A stretch of 64,000 bases of DNA from Liolophura sinensis (lineage: Eukaryota > Mollusca > Polyplacophora > Chitonida > Chitonidae), in the NCBI RefSeq assembly GCF_032854445.1, contig NC_088299.1:18347608-18411607 (forward strand). Direction: 5' to 3'. Every line of letters begins with the position of its first letter. The stretch's first letter is position 1. Below, in pieces: positions 35,451 to 48,962 of the stretch. Below the pieces are notes generated by a model, which was given only the letters and a program-made list of their open reading frames with translations, had not been told where the DNA came from and made no database searches. A program made the position numbers and the translations under genes.

Positions 35451-38400
35451 CGGGAGGATAAGAGCTACCGTTTTGCTGTCATCTGAGATAATATACAGAT
35501 ATATGTGAGATGACACAGGAGCTTTGAGGTTTGGACACAACCTAGATTTATGTGTAACCTCGAAATTAGGATGAGATGAAACGGTGCGAAAGTGAGAATC
35601 TTAATTATCTTTAGAATAAAACCGCAGGGATTGGTGTGTGGAGACGGCCGACCAGTATACACGAGTGATTCGGCCACTTAGAAAGTAGTTAACTATCACG
35701 AGAACCTCTTTCTGCGTGACTGTTTAAATATACAGATACCGAACTTGGGGTGCTTTAGCGGACATATGGAAGCTTTTTGACGGTAGAAGGGCCCGGCGGC
35801 AGGGCACGATTCTCAGAATGTTCCCCTCGTGTGTGGCTCTGGTAACACGAGAGGCCGGCGGTGTCAGCGCTTAGCTCAGGTTACACGCCTGTCAATAGCT
35901 GTCTGCCAGGACAATATCCCAGTCCCAAGCCTCCAACGACACCTTCTGATCCGGTCATATCCACTCCACGGGGGTGGGGTCTATAAAGAATGACCCAGGA
36001 AAGTTATATACCGGTAGTGCCAAAGCCCACAGTATGACAAAATGCTCTGAGGTAAATGGGAGATTGTAATAAAACCGAGTGGAAGCCCGCGGAACAGAAT
36101 TTTGTAACCTGACGTCTACGGCAAGTTTCACAAAGATACCCGCAATAAACAGATCGACGTAATCAACGTGATCTGGACAGTTTGTGGCAGGGTGAACCAG
36201 AACGATTCTAAAATCATTCTCACCATCAGTAAACGACGCCGAGCCCCACATGGCTTTTGCTCTGGTTTATACAGTACACATCTTTAGCTTAGAGTTATTT
36301 TAGAGAGATGTATTTCTCAAAACATTTCCTCACAAAAGACATTTTGTTTTATCCAGAAACCAACAAACTGTTGTATTTGTTTTTTTATGGATATTCAAAC
36401 AAGCGAAACATTTTAGAATATTAAGCGAAAAGATTTCACAGAAAATGAAAACCTTTTTAAACATGCAAGTTCAACATAATCAGGCCATTCAGGCAAGTTT
36501 TGGACGAGAAGGTAGAGTTGAAAAGGTGACAACTAATTCTTTGTACGAAGCTGTAGTCCCGCTATGTAGACATATAGTACGAGTTCAGGAAAGGCGGTTA
36601 AATTCTAACATTTGTGTTGTAAAATCAATTCTCCTTGAAAGAAAGAGATATAAGATAAGATAAAAAAATATCTTATTGTTATAACTATCGGTTATTAACT
36701 TTAAAAAATTAAACATCTTGTGATGCACCAAAAATTTATCTGAAAATGCTCCAAAAGAAGATAGACATTTAACATTAGTACATAAACAATGATTTACAGA
36801 AACGAATAACACCATGACGAACGACGATGTATTACACCATGTAGTGGGGATGCTTGAAGGGACTTCAAAAACGAAACATAAAAGTATATCCCTATGTGAT
36901 CCTAAATGAGGCAGATAAGAAATCAAGTGAAGTATTTTTTAATATTGTCCAAATGTTCGTAGCCCAAATGTTTGATATGTGGGCATCTGAACGATGGGTG
37001 ACATGTTCATAGTGTTCTTACAATTTAAGAAAGCATTCCAAATCATCTTGGCCTTTACTTGAATTCTTCTTTAAAAAATCACAATCTTAGACAATCATGA
37101 CAATTTATCAAATTCCAACTCACCCGGATACTACATAATCAAAGCGCACAGTATCGTCATTTTGCTGTAAGATGACAACTTCATCTCAGGTTTGGCTTAC
37201 CTTAAGTGACACAATTTGCTTGATACTGACTGATACATTCAAATTATATTCACGTAAGAGTTTTTTAGAGAAGACTGTTTAATTTCTTAAAAACTTAAGT
37301 GGTGGCATCCAAGTATCATATTAAGGCATTTTCCAGAAGTGCACTTTTATAGGCCAAACTTAGATGAAAAAACATGCTGATAGCTTGATAGAAGTTTCTG
37401 TTCCACTTTTGTTTAGTAGATGTTACTACTATCACATTCTGTAATCTAAGCTTTTGTGAAGCTTTTAAAATCTACATGGAAATATATTGAGGCTCTATTA
37501 TCTCACAGCATCCTCTCTCAATTTACGCAATTCATAAATCTTTGCCTAACTGCTCCTATGCTATGAATTTGTCACAAAATCGAACCACATCACATACAAT
37601 ACTTGTATTTACTTTGGTTTATAGTTAGACATTAATGACGACATTAATAGTTTTCCACACTTTACTGTTAGTTCATTAAGGAGATTTTTGTTACTCTTGT
37701 ATCCTAGATGATACATATACATGGTTTTAAAAGGCCTGGCGCCTGCGATGATATTTTGTAGTGGGAATGTCTGGAACGTCAAAAAAAGTAAAATTCTGGC
37801 TTGATCTTACCATTTGTTTCTAGCGTTTGCTGACTTTGTATCGTGCACAAAACTTTTAAAAATATGGACCATTAAGACTTTAAGATTTCTCGGCAGTGTT
37901 GTTTGCATATAGAAAAATACGACCTACCTATTCGGATTTAATGCGTAAATCTTATGATCGCGATTTCATGTTACTGACATTCTATTTTCTGTCACAAATG
38001 TTACGAATGAAACTTTAATCGGTGATCGGAAACGTCTAACTCCTGGCAATCCGATTTCGTACATGAAAAGAAACCATCGGATTTTGTGTAAGTTCTGGAG
38101 AACCAACCCAGCACTGATTTGAAGTCATGAACGACTTTTAAAGCAAATCTGATGTACTGCTTGCATGTCTTTAGAGATGATTTCATTTTCCAGCTTATGA
38201 AACTGTTCCCATATCGTTGAATAACTTTTAGCCAGCAGATTTATTATATCGTGGTCAAGGAATTAGACCCATTTATCAAGTCGTTTGATATTGGTTAAAA
38301 GCCATATTAAAATATTTAACATAAATGGCCGCGATCAGATTTATGGATGGAGGCGAATCTGAGTAAAACCTCCGCATTTCGACAGGAAACTGAGAAACTT

Positions 38401-39933
38401 TTTCACAAGTTATTGGTGGACGACAGAGCTGGATTTGAGAGCATGATCTAATGGGGTATCAGACGATGGGCAGCTGCATGACTGACGGTTTAACCGTATG
38501 TGCCAGCCAGGCTCCTTAACCGATTTAGATGGTTTGTTTTCATTACAGTATTAATCTTCAGTGAGTTTTGCCAAGCCTCACTTTTGTTTGGGCGGCCCTG
38601 AATTTTCTTTGCTATTTATTTTCGATTTTTCATACCATTCAGCTTTTGGTGCACATGAAGAACATGCTGCCACCCGAACCTTCGATTGCCTTTATGATAT
38701 TTACTAACATTTTTTAAACAAAATTATTTGCCGTTTTGCTTCATCATTACACGCGCAGACCATCGGGTTATTTATCCTGACCACCACAAAATGAACCTAT
38801 AATCAGACATGCTCGATTATAAACGGCTATACCTATATAGATACTTTAACTATGCAAACTGATGCATGTAACTAAGGATTTGGTATGTAACTAATGGATG
38901 GGTACGAGCAGTAATGATGCAGTCTGCTTTCTCCTCACTCCTTGTGTCATTGTTTTTGTGGGATTTGTCTGAATGAGATGAAGAGGTTACGAGAACCAAC
39001 TCTCCCTCGGGACAAAGACAAGAGGAATTCATTCCGACCGTCCATTTCAGGGATCCACGCGCCGCATGGGTCAAACTTCTGGTAAAAAACATAATTCTAT
39101 TTCCTGGCCACATGTTAAATATTTCCGTGGTATGAATTTTTCTATTATTTTCCCCTGCAGTCTTCCACTTACTGGCCTTTGTTCCCCGCACCGTCCTTAC
39201 CCTCAGCATATTTATGGAATTGCCAACTGAATCAACAGATCGGGGTTGGCTGCAACCGTAGCCACGCCCACCCTGGTGTCAATAACCTCAGCGATGTGGG
39301 AGGTGCAATTAAAAGCTGTGCATGATTACTTAAATTCGGGCGAAGCAATAAGTTGATTAAGGGGTGAACACGTCTACTACCGCATTGTCACAAAGTTTCT
39401 TTCTTATTTTTTGCGAAAGCCAATGTTTCCCAATGCTCCATTACTGCGAAGATATGAGAAAATTTCTATCGTAGCTGAAGCAGGCGAAGCTCCAAGATAA
39501 ATACACGAACCATTGAAGTAGTACGTGTCTCCCCTTCTGTGCCATCTGATGGACTGGTCCGGCAGTTGCTAGGAATCAGCGTCAGCATCGCTGTGGTGCC
39601 GCTGGCGTATAAAATTACCACTGTTTCGTAGCATGGGGTACAGTTGTTGGCCCACGTGATGCTCAACCTGCAGAGGAACACCAAACACCGACAACTTTCC
39701 TGTACTTAAGCAAATGCGGTATACGATAGCAATCATTGGTGGAAAGACAATTCTCTAGGGCAGTTGAGACCACAAATCCGGTGACTGAACAGGAGCACAC
39801 TGAATAGGAACAGAACAATTTAGAGGCATATTCACCGAAATACTTGGTAAATTGCTTGGTGTGGGAATTTGGAACAGTTATGAAATTGGAAAACGTAACA
39901 ACTTGTTAAGTTAATAAACTAGGACGGTTGACA
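35451..39933 (+). other. 5' flank of FoxF, no gene recognised
   Basis: About 4.5 kb between the 94-bp satellite and the FoxF start. It has no SINE copy that I can see, in contrast to the DNA on both sides, which would fit a region kept free of insertions because it is regulatory. A moderately CpG-containing part lies at 35760-36250, with a 98-codon open frame on the - strand (35955-36251) that I do not recognise. I find no clear TATA box before the ATG, so promoter and 5' UTR are not delimited. Confidence 0.4.
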
Positions 39934-40951
39934 ATGATGGACACTATCGGATCTTGCAAGGTGGAGAAGCCGTTCGTGGATCAGATAGACAGGCTGTCCC
40001 AGCCGTACACATGCGGAGGACGTGAAGGCATCGTGGAGAAGGAGGCCCAGGAGGACACCTGTCTACCTTCCACGACTACCAGCACCACAGAGACGGACGG
40101 GGCGAAGAGTGGGAAGAAGGCCGGGGCGGGCATCAGGCGACAAGAGAAACCCCCCTACTCTTACATCGCACTCATCGCCATGGCGATACAAGCGACGCCG
40201 AGGAAAATGTGCACTCTGAATGAAATATACCAGTTTTTACAAACACGGTTTCCTTTCTTCAGAGGAACATATCAAGGTTGGAAAAACTCGGTGCGTCACA
40301 ACTTGTCCCTGAACGAGTGCTTCATCAAGCTACCCAAGGGATTCGGCCGGCCAGGTAAGGGCCACTACTGGACCATCGACCCCGCCGCTGAGTTTATGTT
40401 CGAGGAGGGCTCCTTCCGAAGACGACCACGGGGATTCCGGAGAAAGTGCCAAGCTCTGCGACCCTTCGGGATGATGAACGGCATGGGCATGACAGGAGCC
40501 TCGTCCATGCTCGGTACGCACTATGATATTCTTCACTCCCAAAACAATGCGATGAACACGATGAACATGGCTTGCGCGGTCAACACGTCGCAGTCCTTCG
40601 ACACATCGGCCATGCTGTCGCCTGTCACGATGGGCTCTGCTCTTCAGCACTCGCCCAACCTGATGCAGGTGCCGTCACAGCAGCACGCCTCAGGCTCTCA
40701 ACTCAGTTGTAGCTTTGGCACAAGGTACCCGTCCAGCTGTTCCATGGCTTCCATGAACAATGACTTTTCGCACCTGGCCTCGTACCCTGCTTTACCTGTA
40801 AGTGTGTATGAGCGTGACCACATACAGAACTCTTGGCAGGGACAGCGACACCTGGCGGCAGGGACGGGTCTCGGTTCAGTGACCGGCGAGCAGTGTCATT
40901 ACACACCGTCACTACCCAACAAAACAGAACCCGTGGATCTAGCTTCAGCAG
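39934..40951 (+). CDS. FoxF: FoxF forkhead transcription factor, exon 1
   Basis: Nuclear DNA-binding transcription factor of the FoxF class. In bilaterians FoxF acts in visceral/splanchnic mesoderm and muscle; that role is family knowledge, not seen here. The start is the first of two adjacent ATGs (39934 and 39937); the frame is also open a few codons upstream, but from a TTG. Residues 1-70 are low complexity (Thr/Ser and Lys rich). The forkhead domain spans about residues 71-165, beginning [11 protein letters not shown], with recognition helix [15 protein letters not shown] at about 116-130 and wing residues [10 protein letters not shown]. The following [20 protein letters not shown] is the hallmark of FoxF and separates it from FoxC, FoxL1 and FoxQ1. 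A Met/Ser/Gln-rich region follows. The segment [12 protein letters not shown] is unusual against the TKRLTLSEIYQ I recall for most FoxF proteins. The exon ends at a perfect donor AG|GTAAGT, phase 1. Class assignment is very secure. Confidence 0.97.
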
Positions 40952-41149
40952 GTAAGTCACCACAATTAGTTTTGATAAAACATACAAGTATTGATGCTAT
41001 TAAAAATCTGCGATATTTAGAGAATTAGTGATCAAGAGGATCTGTGTCTTCGAAAGTTATTGGTGCTGTAAAATATCTGTTCTACAACATGATTCTGTTT
41101 TGCAAAAACAATTCAAACATCGATGCATGTGCAGGAATTAACAATACTA

Positions 41150-41199
41150 AATTATTATTATTATTATTATCATTATTATTTTTCTTCTTATTATTAAAC
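41150..41199. repeat. (TTA)n microsatellite in FoxF intron
   Basis: TTATTATTATTATCATTATTATTTTTC-like run, imperfect trinucleotide repeat. Confidence 0.9.
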
Positions 41200-41448
41200 C
41201 ACTAACCATTATTGAAGAAAGAGCAATTCTGTGAAGTGTGTAATAACTTAATGTACAATATAATTTACCTTGCTGAACCACAAATAAACTTGTTTAATTT
41301 TTCCATCTCGATACAAGAGTTTCCTCGACATACACTGTACGGGTAGATGCATGTAATGAGCAGTTCATATTCCTGCTTGATATGCTTAAAAACCGTATAT
41401 ATTACTTTGGGGAACACAGCAATAGCTCATTTTGAGATGTTAATTTAG

Positions 41449-41515
41449 CGTGTGCCAGCTCGGACAGTTCAGGGGAGTTCGCGTTGGGTGTCACGGTCTG
41501 TGGTCCAGATGGGGA
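41449..41515 (+). other. Candidate alternative (cassette) exon of FoxF
   Basis: A short GC-rich island in the AT-rich intron, about 0.5 kb after exon 1, bounded by TTTAG (41444-41448) and a strong donor GA|GTAAGT (41514-41521). Used whole (67 nt), it stays open from exon 1 but shifts exon 2 so that translation stops 16 codons into it. Internal acceptors ending at 41458 or 41467 give 57- or 48-nt versions that keep the FoxF frame through to the normal stop without any stop codon. The acceptor lacks a good pyrimidine tract. It could also be a regulatory island. Confidence 0.3.
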
Positions 41516-43180
41516 GTAAGTGTCTAGTACAACTTGTATGGACAATGCCAGGTCATATATTTCTGTTGGATTAAGAATATATTTAACCTACACAACAACA
41601 ACTTTCCACAGGAATGATTTGTATACTTCTTTAGGCTCATAGCCGTACATGGGCCCAGTGATATATATGAGCTTAATTGTTATTATTTTTTATTGTTTAT
41701 CACTTCATCAAGATCCCGGCAAGTGCGTCGCGAACGCTTGTAAAACGTTTTAAATTTACTTGCTGCTGCCTCGATTTCATTATGAACAAGTTTCCTGTTA
41801 GTTAATACCGTCAGTCTATTGCTTACGGTGTTATTTCATTGGTTGGGTTTTGTAGCCCGGTTATATGGATATTCAAAATTTAAATTTATCGCATTTGATT
41901 CATAACGTATTAGTGATAATGGTTACAGAATGGAGTGGATGTACATAGGAAAAAGGATATAGGAAAAATGTATTTTTGTTGTGTTTGTATATCATCAGAA
42001 TCACTGACATTGAACATTGTCTAAATAACACTGCCACCATTTCATATATCGCTAAGCTGCGTGAAGCAACTTTACAAATAAAGGGTTTGTCAAATGTAGA
42101 TATGCCATATGATACAATGTTTGAGGGAAGCAATAGTTTGATTTAAGAATAAATAACATCTACATTTAGAAATATATGAAATAAAAAATATGTGCAGTAT
42201 CCAATGTTTAAAATATATACTGAGAGAAGAGCTGAGATGGAAGTGATATGTTATAAACTGTACTTTTTGCCTATTTCTGTGTTAGCCTTGTGTGCTGCTA
42301 GGAGACGTGTAAGCTGCAATTACTCGAGCATTTACATCAGAAGTTAGAATAAACAAGACAAGATGTCGTGAGAGCATTTGTCAACAATTTATCTTTCCTC
42401 GCTGATCTGGTTTTGCCCTCTGTGTTCCATGTAATCTGTTATATTGGAAATCATTTAACACAAATTACCCTTTATACTTTGATTTGACCACGAAAGGCTG
42501 CCATACTGTAAGGTGTGTTTACCTGCATTAACAAGTATGCAAATATACTTTGGTAAACATACATTTAACCTTTATGATTTTATTTTCATAATTTTCACTA
42601 AAAATTAAGACTGCCGAATTCAAGTGTTTTAATCTATGCCAGTAACATTTCATTCGTTATTTGTACCTGTTTACCTTACCTTTTGCCCAGCGTCCTTACC
42701 TTTTAATTTAGATACCCATTATCTTTGAATTCTGGATAAAACACTTGTTATACTTCATGAATGTGTGTAACTATTCTTGTTAAATTCGCCTTTTGTAGAG
42801 AAGTAAAGCAAGTTCTTGATAACATGAAGCTAAAACAGATCAGAGTCGACCTATTTATAAATGACTCGAGTTTCAACTTTCAGGCTAAAGGCGAACGTTA
42901 AAAACAATACGTCATAAAAGATTACAAGTGAATAAGTTTTGAACAGCCTTTAATAAGGCATCTTTCTTTTGGTTTCATTCACGGGTGGGATTATTTCTGA
43001 ATTGTTTGAATTTAAGATTAAAAATTGACATTAAAGCTTCGTTGTAAAATATACCCTCGCATATATACAATGTTTATACATTGTTAGTTTCTTTGTTCGA
43101 AATAAACTTGACTCAATTAAATATGAGGAAGAAATACACCAAAACCCCGTTACCTAATTAAAGACATTCTGGAAGTTAGT

Positions 43181-43222
43181 TTGTACAGGTATGTGTGATC
43201 GGTTTGTACAAGTATGTGTGAT
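43181..43222. repeat. Two 22-bp direct repeats in FoxF intron
   Basis: GTTTGTACAGGTATGTGTGATCG followed directly by GTTTGTACAAGTATGTGTGATCG, one mismatch. Confidence 0.9.
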
Positions 43223-45495
43223 CGGATCGCAAATTCAGACGATTGGAGTGGCTAAGGCATTTATAAGTACGATTTTGTTTCAAACCTGTGAACTTTTTTG
43301 TTTGTTTGGAACCTGTAAGAAGAAGACTGAAGAATATACATTTTGGTCTTTAACGTGTGTGTTTCGATTATGGACTAGAGCTTCTTTGAAATAAAGAAGT
43401 TACATGTAAATGACAAAGTCAGAGGCAAGAGACATCAAATTAAAGCCAGTAATTTAGTTCCAATTCAATTTGTCTTCAGTGTATGTATTTGTTTGTCTCT
43501 TTGAGGAAATGTTGATATGTGTATGTTTAATACTTTATGTTGTATTCTTGCACGAAACAGGTTTCTGCTGGTGTACTAAGCATTCAAAAGACTGATCCGT
43601 TTGCATCGTTTTCACTTCATTGTTTATTAAATGTGATGAAAACACAACATTTTGAGTAACTCCAGATTAGTTAACAAGTCTAACCAAAATTGCCGTTGCA
43701 CCACTGCTCCCGTTTTACTCTCTACACTCTAGTCATTTACATTTGAGGCATGAATTTTCCTCTATTTTGGTTTCATTTGTCCGCAAAGTGAAAAACTACT
43801 GTCTTCCCCCCAAAAAAAGGAAAAGAAATGCAAGAGTCAAGAATACAAACTCCAGGAAAACAAACACAAACAAAAAAAAAGGATCAAAATGACAACGTAT
43901 TGATATTTGACTAGTTTGTTTCAGAACTTCAGGGAATTCGTCAGCTACTCGATCATATCTACATTCTGTCATTGTATTTTCCTGACTGTCGCTATTATGC
44001 CGATTTTATCCCTCCAAAATTCTTCCAAATGTCTTCGCCCAGTTTGTCCTTTCTCTCGGTACCCGATGGGTGACAACCATTCACGTAACCAGACAATTGT
44101 GTTTCCCGTGACCTATTCATGCTCCAGATTTCGATTGTTTAAACCAGGTGGGAATCTGATAACATATCTCGCATTATGCTCAAGACGTGCAGTATTCGCC
44201 GTTCTTTACGAGGGTATTTAGCCGTGTTGGCTGTGCTCTCACGTGAGGGCCAGATGGCGCCGTGTGTGGGCTAGCTCTCCCAGTCGCAGCTCCATATAGC
44301 CGCCGCTTCCCCAGGCTGCACTCACAGCATCTCCACACTCTCCTCAACCACAGGCTGATCTGTGGTATACTTCCTAATCCCCTTATTGACCAGTTGTATG
44401 GTGACTGACTTTTGAGTGATGGCAAACTAACCCTGTTACCAGAAGCAATTAACAGAAGCTGCTGAACTATTTGAATATAGGTTGAAGTTAAAGTTGATAA
44501 CAGAAGAAAGTCACGGCATGCCTTTCAAAAAGATTATTAGCTGTGAAGATTTAAAACGTTGATGTTTGGAAAGATACATACAAGCTAAATATGCTTTGGG
44601 CACGCCTTTTTGAAAGTAAAGCAACTGTCGATACGTCTTATCTTTTGTTTATATTTTCTTATACATCTAAATGTGTATTTTTCAATTGTAAATATCTTAC
44701 GAAGAGAATGGCATACGGGTTCAGTTACTTTCTGTTTTCTATAATTATGAACGCATATGAGGTCTCAGGAGAGGGTTTAGTGTACTTTAACTCAGCGAGA
44801 AATATTTCCGATAAACCATCCACCGTCGAGTGTTATAGTACTGTGGTCAGATGTTAAAGTGCCTGATGACTGCTTCGTGGAGTAAAATTGACAGAGCCGC
44901 ATTCTTACATACATAACTCGAGTTCCAGAGAGCTTAAGAAGGTGCTAGTGACAAGTTATTCTGTGTCATTAATTATCATGCCTCGTTACATCCAATTATC
45001 GAGGTACACGTCATGGATCGCCAAAACTATTACGATCTATGTTCAGCTAGAGAGTAGGAACAGCAGCTTTGGTAAATCTTGCGCAAGGCCTGGTCGGTGT
45101 GTCAACACGCGGTATTGTAATCCGATACAACAACAACATGTCAGCGGGGAAAACGGTGACACCAAAACTAACAAATCCTCGGGGGAAAAGACCAACGCCA
45201 CTTCAGCCCCACTTGGAGTTTTCACCGCTGGTAAAAGGTTGAGCGCTTTTGGGAACACTTGAATCTGAAGCCTGAGGTTACCCATGTCATGCCGTATCTT
45301 AGCGAGTGAACACTTGCCACCACGGGAACATTAATGAAGGATAATTCATAATAAAAATTGCATTGCTTCTATTATTCCAAAAGTTAGTATTCATCCCGAT
45401 AATGAAAATTTTTTCTTTTCGTGGTAATTCAGAAATAATACCAAGGTGATATTTTATCGTTTTCATTTAACTTCTTGAAACTGTGAAAAAAGTTT

Positions 45496-45620
45496 GACAA
45501 ATGGTGACAATGTATTAGTTGGCAAATGGTGACAATGTAATAGTTGACAAATAGTGACGATGTAATAGTTGGCAAAGGGTGACAATGTAATAGTTGGCAA
45601 ATGGTGACAATGCAAATGGT
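45496..45620. repeat. 25-bp tandem repeat, 5 units, in FoxF intron
   Basis: GGCAAATGGTGACAATGTAA TAGTT repeated at 45496, 45521, 45546, 45571 and 45596 with few changes. A related single phrase (TTGACAAATGGTCACACG) occurs near 49872. Confidence 0.93.
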
Positions 45621-46303
45621 CACACGCAGCAGCTGAACTCTGCACCATCCTACAATTCACTTTCTTGCCATAGTTCAAATACTGATCAGAATCGAATCAT
45701 CTTGGAGTACCTTTCGAATTTACACACGCAAATGAACATTGTGAATTCTAAGGGCCATACAATATTGTCATTATTGCGCATGTAACAAGTGTGAGAGTAT
45801 TTATTCTGCTCTGTACTGGAACGTCACATTCTTCTTCGGAAATATAAAACCACCTGACTGGCCAAATTCCTGCGTTAGTATATAACTGTAGACGTGTGAC
45901 ATAAGACAGAATCCTAGCAAGTTTAATGGTAATGCTGATGATTGATTTCCCGCTGCCAATGTCCTTTTGACCCGGCATAAACAGACTGCTGGAACACTCG
46001 ACCGCCGGATAAATGATCGTAGCCCTCATTTCTCAGATTGCTGGTGGCTGCGTTCTGAAACGTCAGCCAGCAATCATGACAGACTTATGATATCCAAGAT
46101 CAACAACAACACAAAGTTTAAATTTTAGCTAACCAAGAAAACCAAAACCGTATTGCGAACCATTTAATCATTATAAATCACAATGACTCTTTCTGTGCAC
46201 ATTTTACAACAACAACAAAGAAATAAATATAAATTTTGCTCTTCTTCATTGTTGCTCTTATTCCAGATAACTCTGTCATGGGCAGTTTAAAAACACTGGA
46301 ATT

Positions 46304-46488
46304 CAATTTACTTCAATCAATATCGTCCTTTCCTATCTTTTGAAGATTTCCTTTGAAAAATGACACAAATCAGACCAATACTCCACATTACTCCACATTT
46401 CAATTTACTTCAATCAATATCGTCCTTTCTTATCTTTTGAAGATTTCCTTTGAAAAATGACACAAATCAGACCAATACTCCACATTAC
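46304..46488. repeat. 97-bp tandem duplication in FoxF intron
   Basis: CAATTTACTTCAATCAATAT begins at 46304 and 46401. The copies differ by a single base in what I compared (CTTTCCTATC versus CTTTCTTATC); a short ACTCCACATT repeat sits at the junction. Recent event. Confidence 0.95.
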
Positions 46489-47561
46489 GGCTGTCTTTGT
46501 GGAAACTGTGGTAAACTGCCACATCTAGTGTTATTTTTATTGTCAGGCTTTGTCAGCGTAGGTGCGAGTGACATCATGTTGCCCAGTTCACACAGTTCTC
46601 ACACAGATAAATACCTGGCCGAACCAAACAGCTGTGTTTCCTAGCCATACAGATGGTGTTCATTTAACTGGGCTGTCCGACGTTAATTAACTTGGGTTAA
46701 TCCGAAGAAGGACAGCAATGGCATAATTGAAACCGGCTTACCTTAGATCCTCTCCCTAACCTAACATTCTGTTTTTGTCCAGAAGACTTTAATCGGTTAC
46801 TTCGGGTTTGTATTTATACATGTATGTTTATAATATAACCCGAAATATTGACTCAATGGTCTGAATTCTACGTATATATCGTCTCTGGACAGATTGAAAA
46901 CTTTGAAATTATATCCGTACTACACAGCGAATGGTCACGGCATATGGTTTACATTGTTGGGAGACAATGGGCGTTAAGATGCAGATCCACTACGGGCAGG
47001 GTAGTGTTATTAAAATGTTTCACAAAGCTATGATGTGTTCCAAGAAATTATACAGATGCAGTTCGCTTCTTTTTAACATGCTGAATTTTACCTCGTCTGC
47101 AAGTGCCACGAACCTGTCAGGCCGTCGTAGTTTTTATGCATGTAAGCATGGCGAATATTCTCGACTGGAATAATCGCATTATAAGCTCACATCGATGATG
47201 ATTAAGCCTGTATCCACGGCTTCCTTCATTTTCTCCAAGTTTGGTAACTATGGAAGTTTCACTGGCATGCATGGTTTACCAGATTGTTTCACAATATTTT
47301 CTTAATCCGGTTCAAAAGTAGACACCATAAAGCTACTTTGGACGTAAGTCAAACAATTTAAAACGGTAAACTTAGACGCAATATACGTTGTACAATTTAT
47401 AGCCCCTAGACTTCACACTTATACAGAGGGCTCTCTTAAATTAAGGCTTTTGTTTAATCTTAAAAAATTTTGTCTCCACCGTCGAAAGAAAAAACTGTTA
47501 TGTTCCAGTTCATGTTGATGACATAAGTCGAAACGGCGAGTGGACTAGGATCTAGAAACTA

Positions 47562-47842
47562 AGAAATCCCAATGACGATTAAACAAACCACCAACGAACT
47601 AAGAAAGTATATACAGTAAGAAAATAGGGCGGAATCGCATAAAAACAGTTATCCATGGTGTTGGAAAGACGCAATATGTTCCAGGCCAATGAATTAAGTC
47701 AGTATCCAAATCATGTACTATGCTAGTCTGTAAGGTGGCGATAATGAAATTATTCATCTTAGTTGCGCTTTGATTGCAATTGTTCAAACACTCAACATAA
47801 CTGGCATTTGATTTAGTATTGTGATCATTATACGAGACTGCT
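47562..47842 (+). repeat. Dispersed repeat R1 copy in FoxF intron
   Basis: AATCCCAATGACGATTAAAC, ACGAACTAAGAAAGTATATA, GTGTTGGAAAGACGCAATAT, TGCTAGTCTGTAAGGTGGCG and GTTGCGCTTTGATTGCAATT correspond in order to the fullest R1 copy. The head is missing. Confidence 0.7.
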
Positions 47843-48596
47843 AAAAATACATTGGAACACATCACACTTGCAATTCTTTAAGTAACAGTGGCTTTCAATC
47901 CATGGACTATGAGTTTGAAATTTTAATTCAATGTCATGCTTAACATGTTGACTGTCTACCCTGCATTATTTATAAAAACAAATGTAACTACATGTTGCAA
48001 ACAATACTTACAATTTATGTGTTATTTCTTACATATTCATTAGGAAACTGGTTATAGGTCGTTTTGGAATTGATCCTTGCATGTGATTCTCAACTTGGAA
48101 CGGCCTTTATGGTCTATGAGTGGTATACATATGTCGAGACTCGTTGCTTATAGATTTCTAACGTCTGTATTTATGCGAGGTTGTCGTTTTGCACTTGATT
48201 AGGTACATACATGTATATAAGAGGTCTTCTCTACCTTTTTATATGGAATCCGATAACAATGTCTGACACCAATAATGCTTTATATTTCATGTGAGCATTT
48301 TGCTTTTTCCTTCTTTGTTCACTGTCTTATGCATAAGCGTATTTAAGGGTGGGAAAATGTTAACACTTGCTATAAGTGACTTAAGGTCCCGGTTATATAT
48401 TATCATTATAGTATACTTTAGGTTCAATATTTGGTCGTGAAACAAAAACCTCTCAGTGATCATATGGAAATGTTGTTTCAGTGTATTATTGCATTATTTG
48501 TCCCACATATTCTCATTTTGTGATTTTTAATAAAATATGTGTGAGACTATTGATATATTGGTAATATATATTCTGTGGCTCTGTTTACACAGTATT

Positions 48597-48735
48597 AAAT
48601 TTATGTGTCAAAACAGACATTCGTGTACCAACCAAAATGGACGTTCCTGGTCAATAATCGCAAGGCTAATTCCCAACACGAAGTTTAACACAAACTAATT
48701 AAGAACTAAAACATCTGCATGGAGAGCAAAGCTAG
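48597..48735 (+). repeat. Dispersed repeat R1, 5' half, in FoxF intron
   Basis: TGTGTCAAAACAGACATTCG, GACGTTCCTGGTCAATAATC, GCAAGGCTAATTCCCAACAC and TGGAGAGCAAAGC match the first part of R1. Confidence 0.7.
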
Positions 48736-48962
48736 AAGAGCTACGACATGCACAGATAACCCGTGAAATCAAGCCTCTTGTCAATTCACCTCAGTTAGGA
48801 TTTTATTTTGAGTTCAAATGCCCTAAAATGGCAATTTACACGCTCCCTACTACTGTTTTCTTAAGCAGATATAGGTAAAAACGGCTGTGAGTCCAGTTTG
48901 TTAGACGTCGCTGATCTTGACTTGCTCAGAATTACCGGGAATCCTGATCTGTCATGGAGCTT

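Noticed and set aside
35955-36251. 98-codon - strand open frame with hydrophobic end
   Set aside because: Looks protein-like in composition but matches no family I know and has no visible partner exon; kept only as a note under the 5' flank.
38850-39209. 119-codon - strand open frame upstream of FoxF
   Set aside because: No recognisable domain; frame length is within what chance gives over 64 kb; no splice or promoter context.
40022-40219. Second + strand frame and - strand frames inside FoxF exon 1
   Set aside because: Overlapping shadows of the FoxF frame in GC-rich coding sequence.
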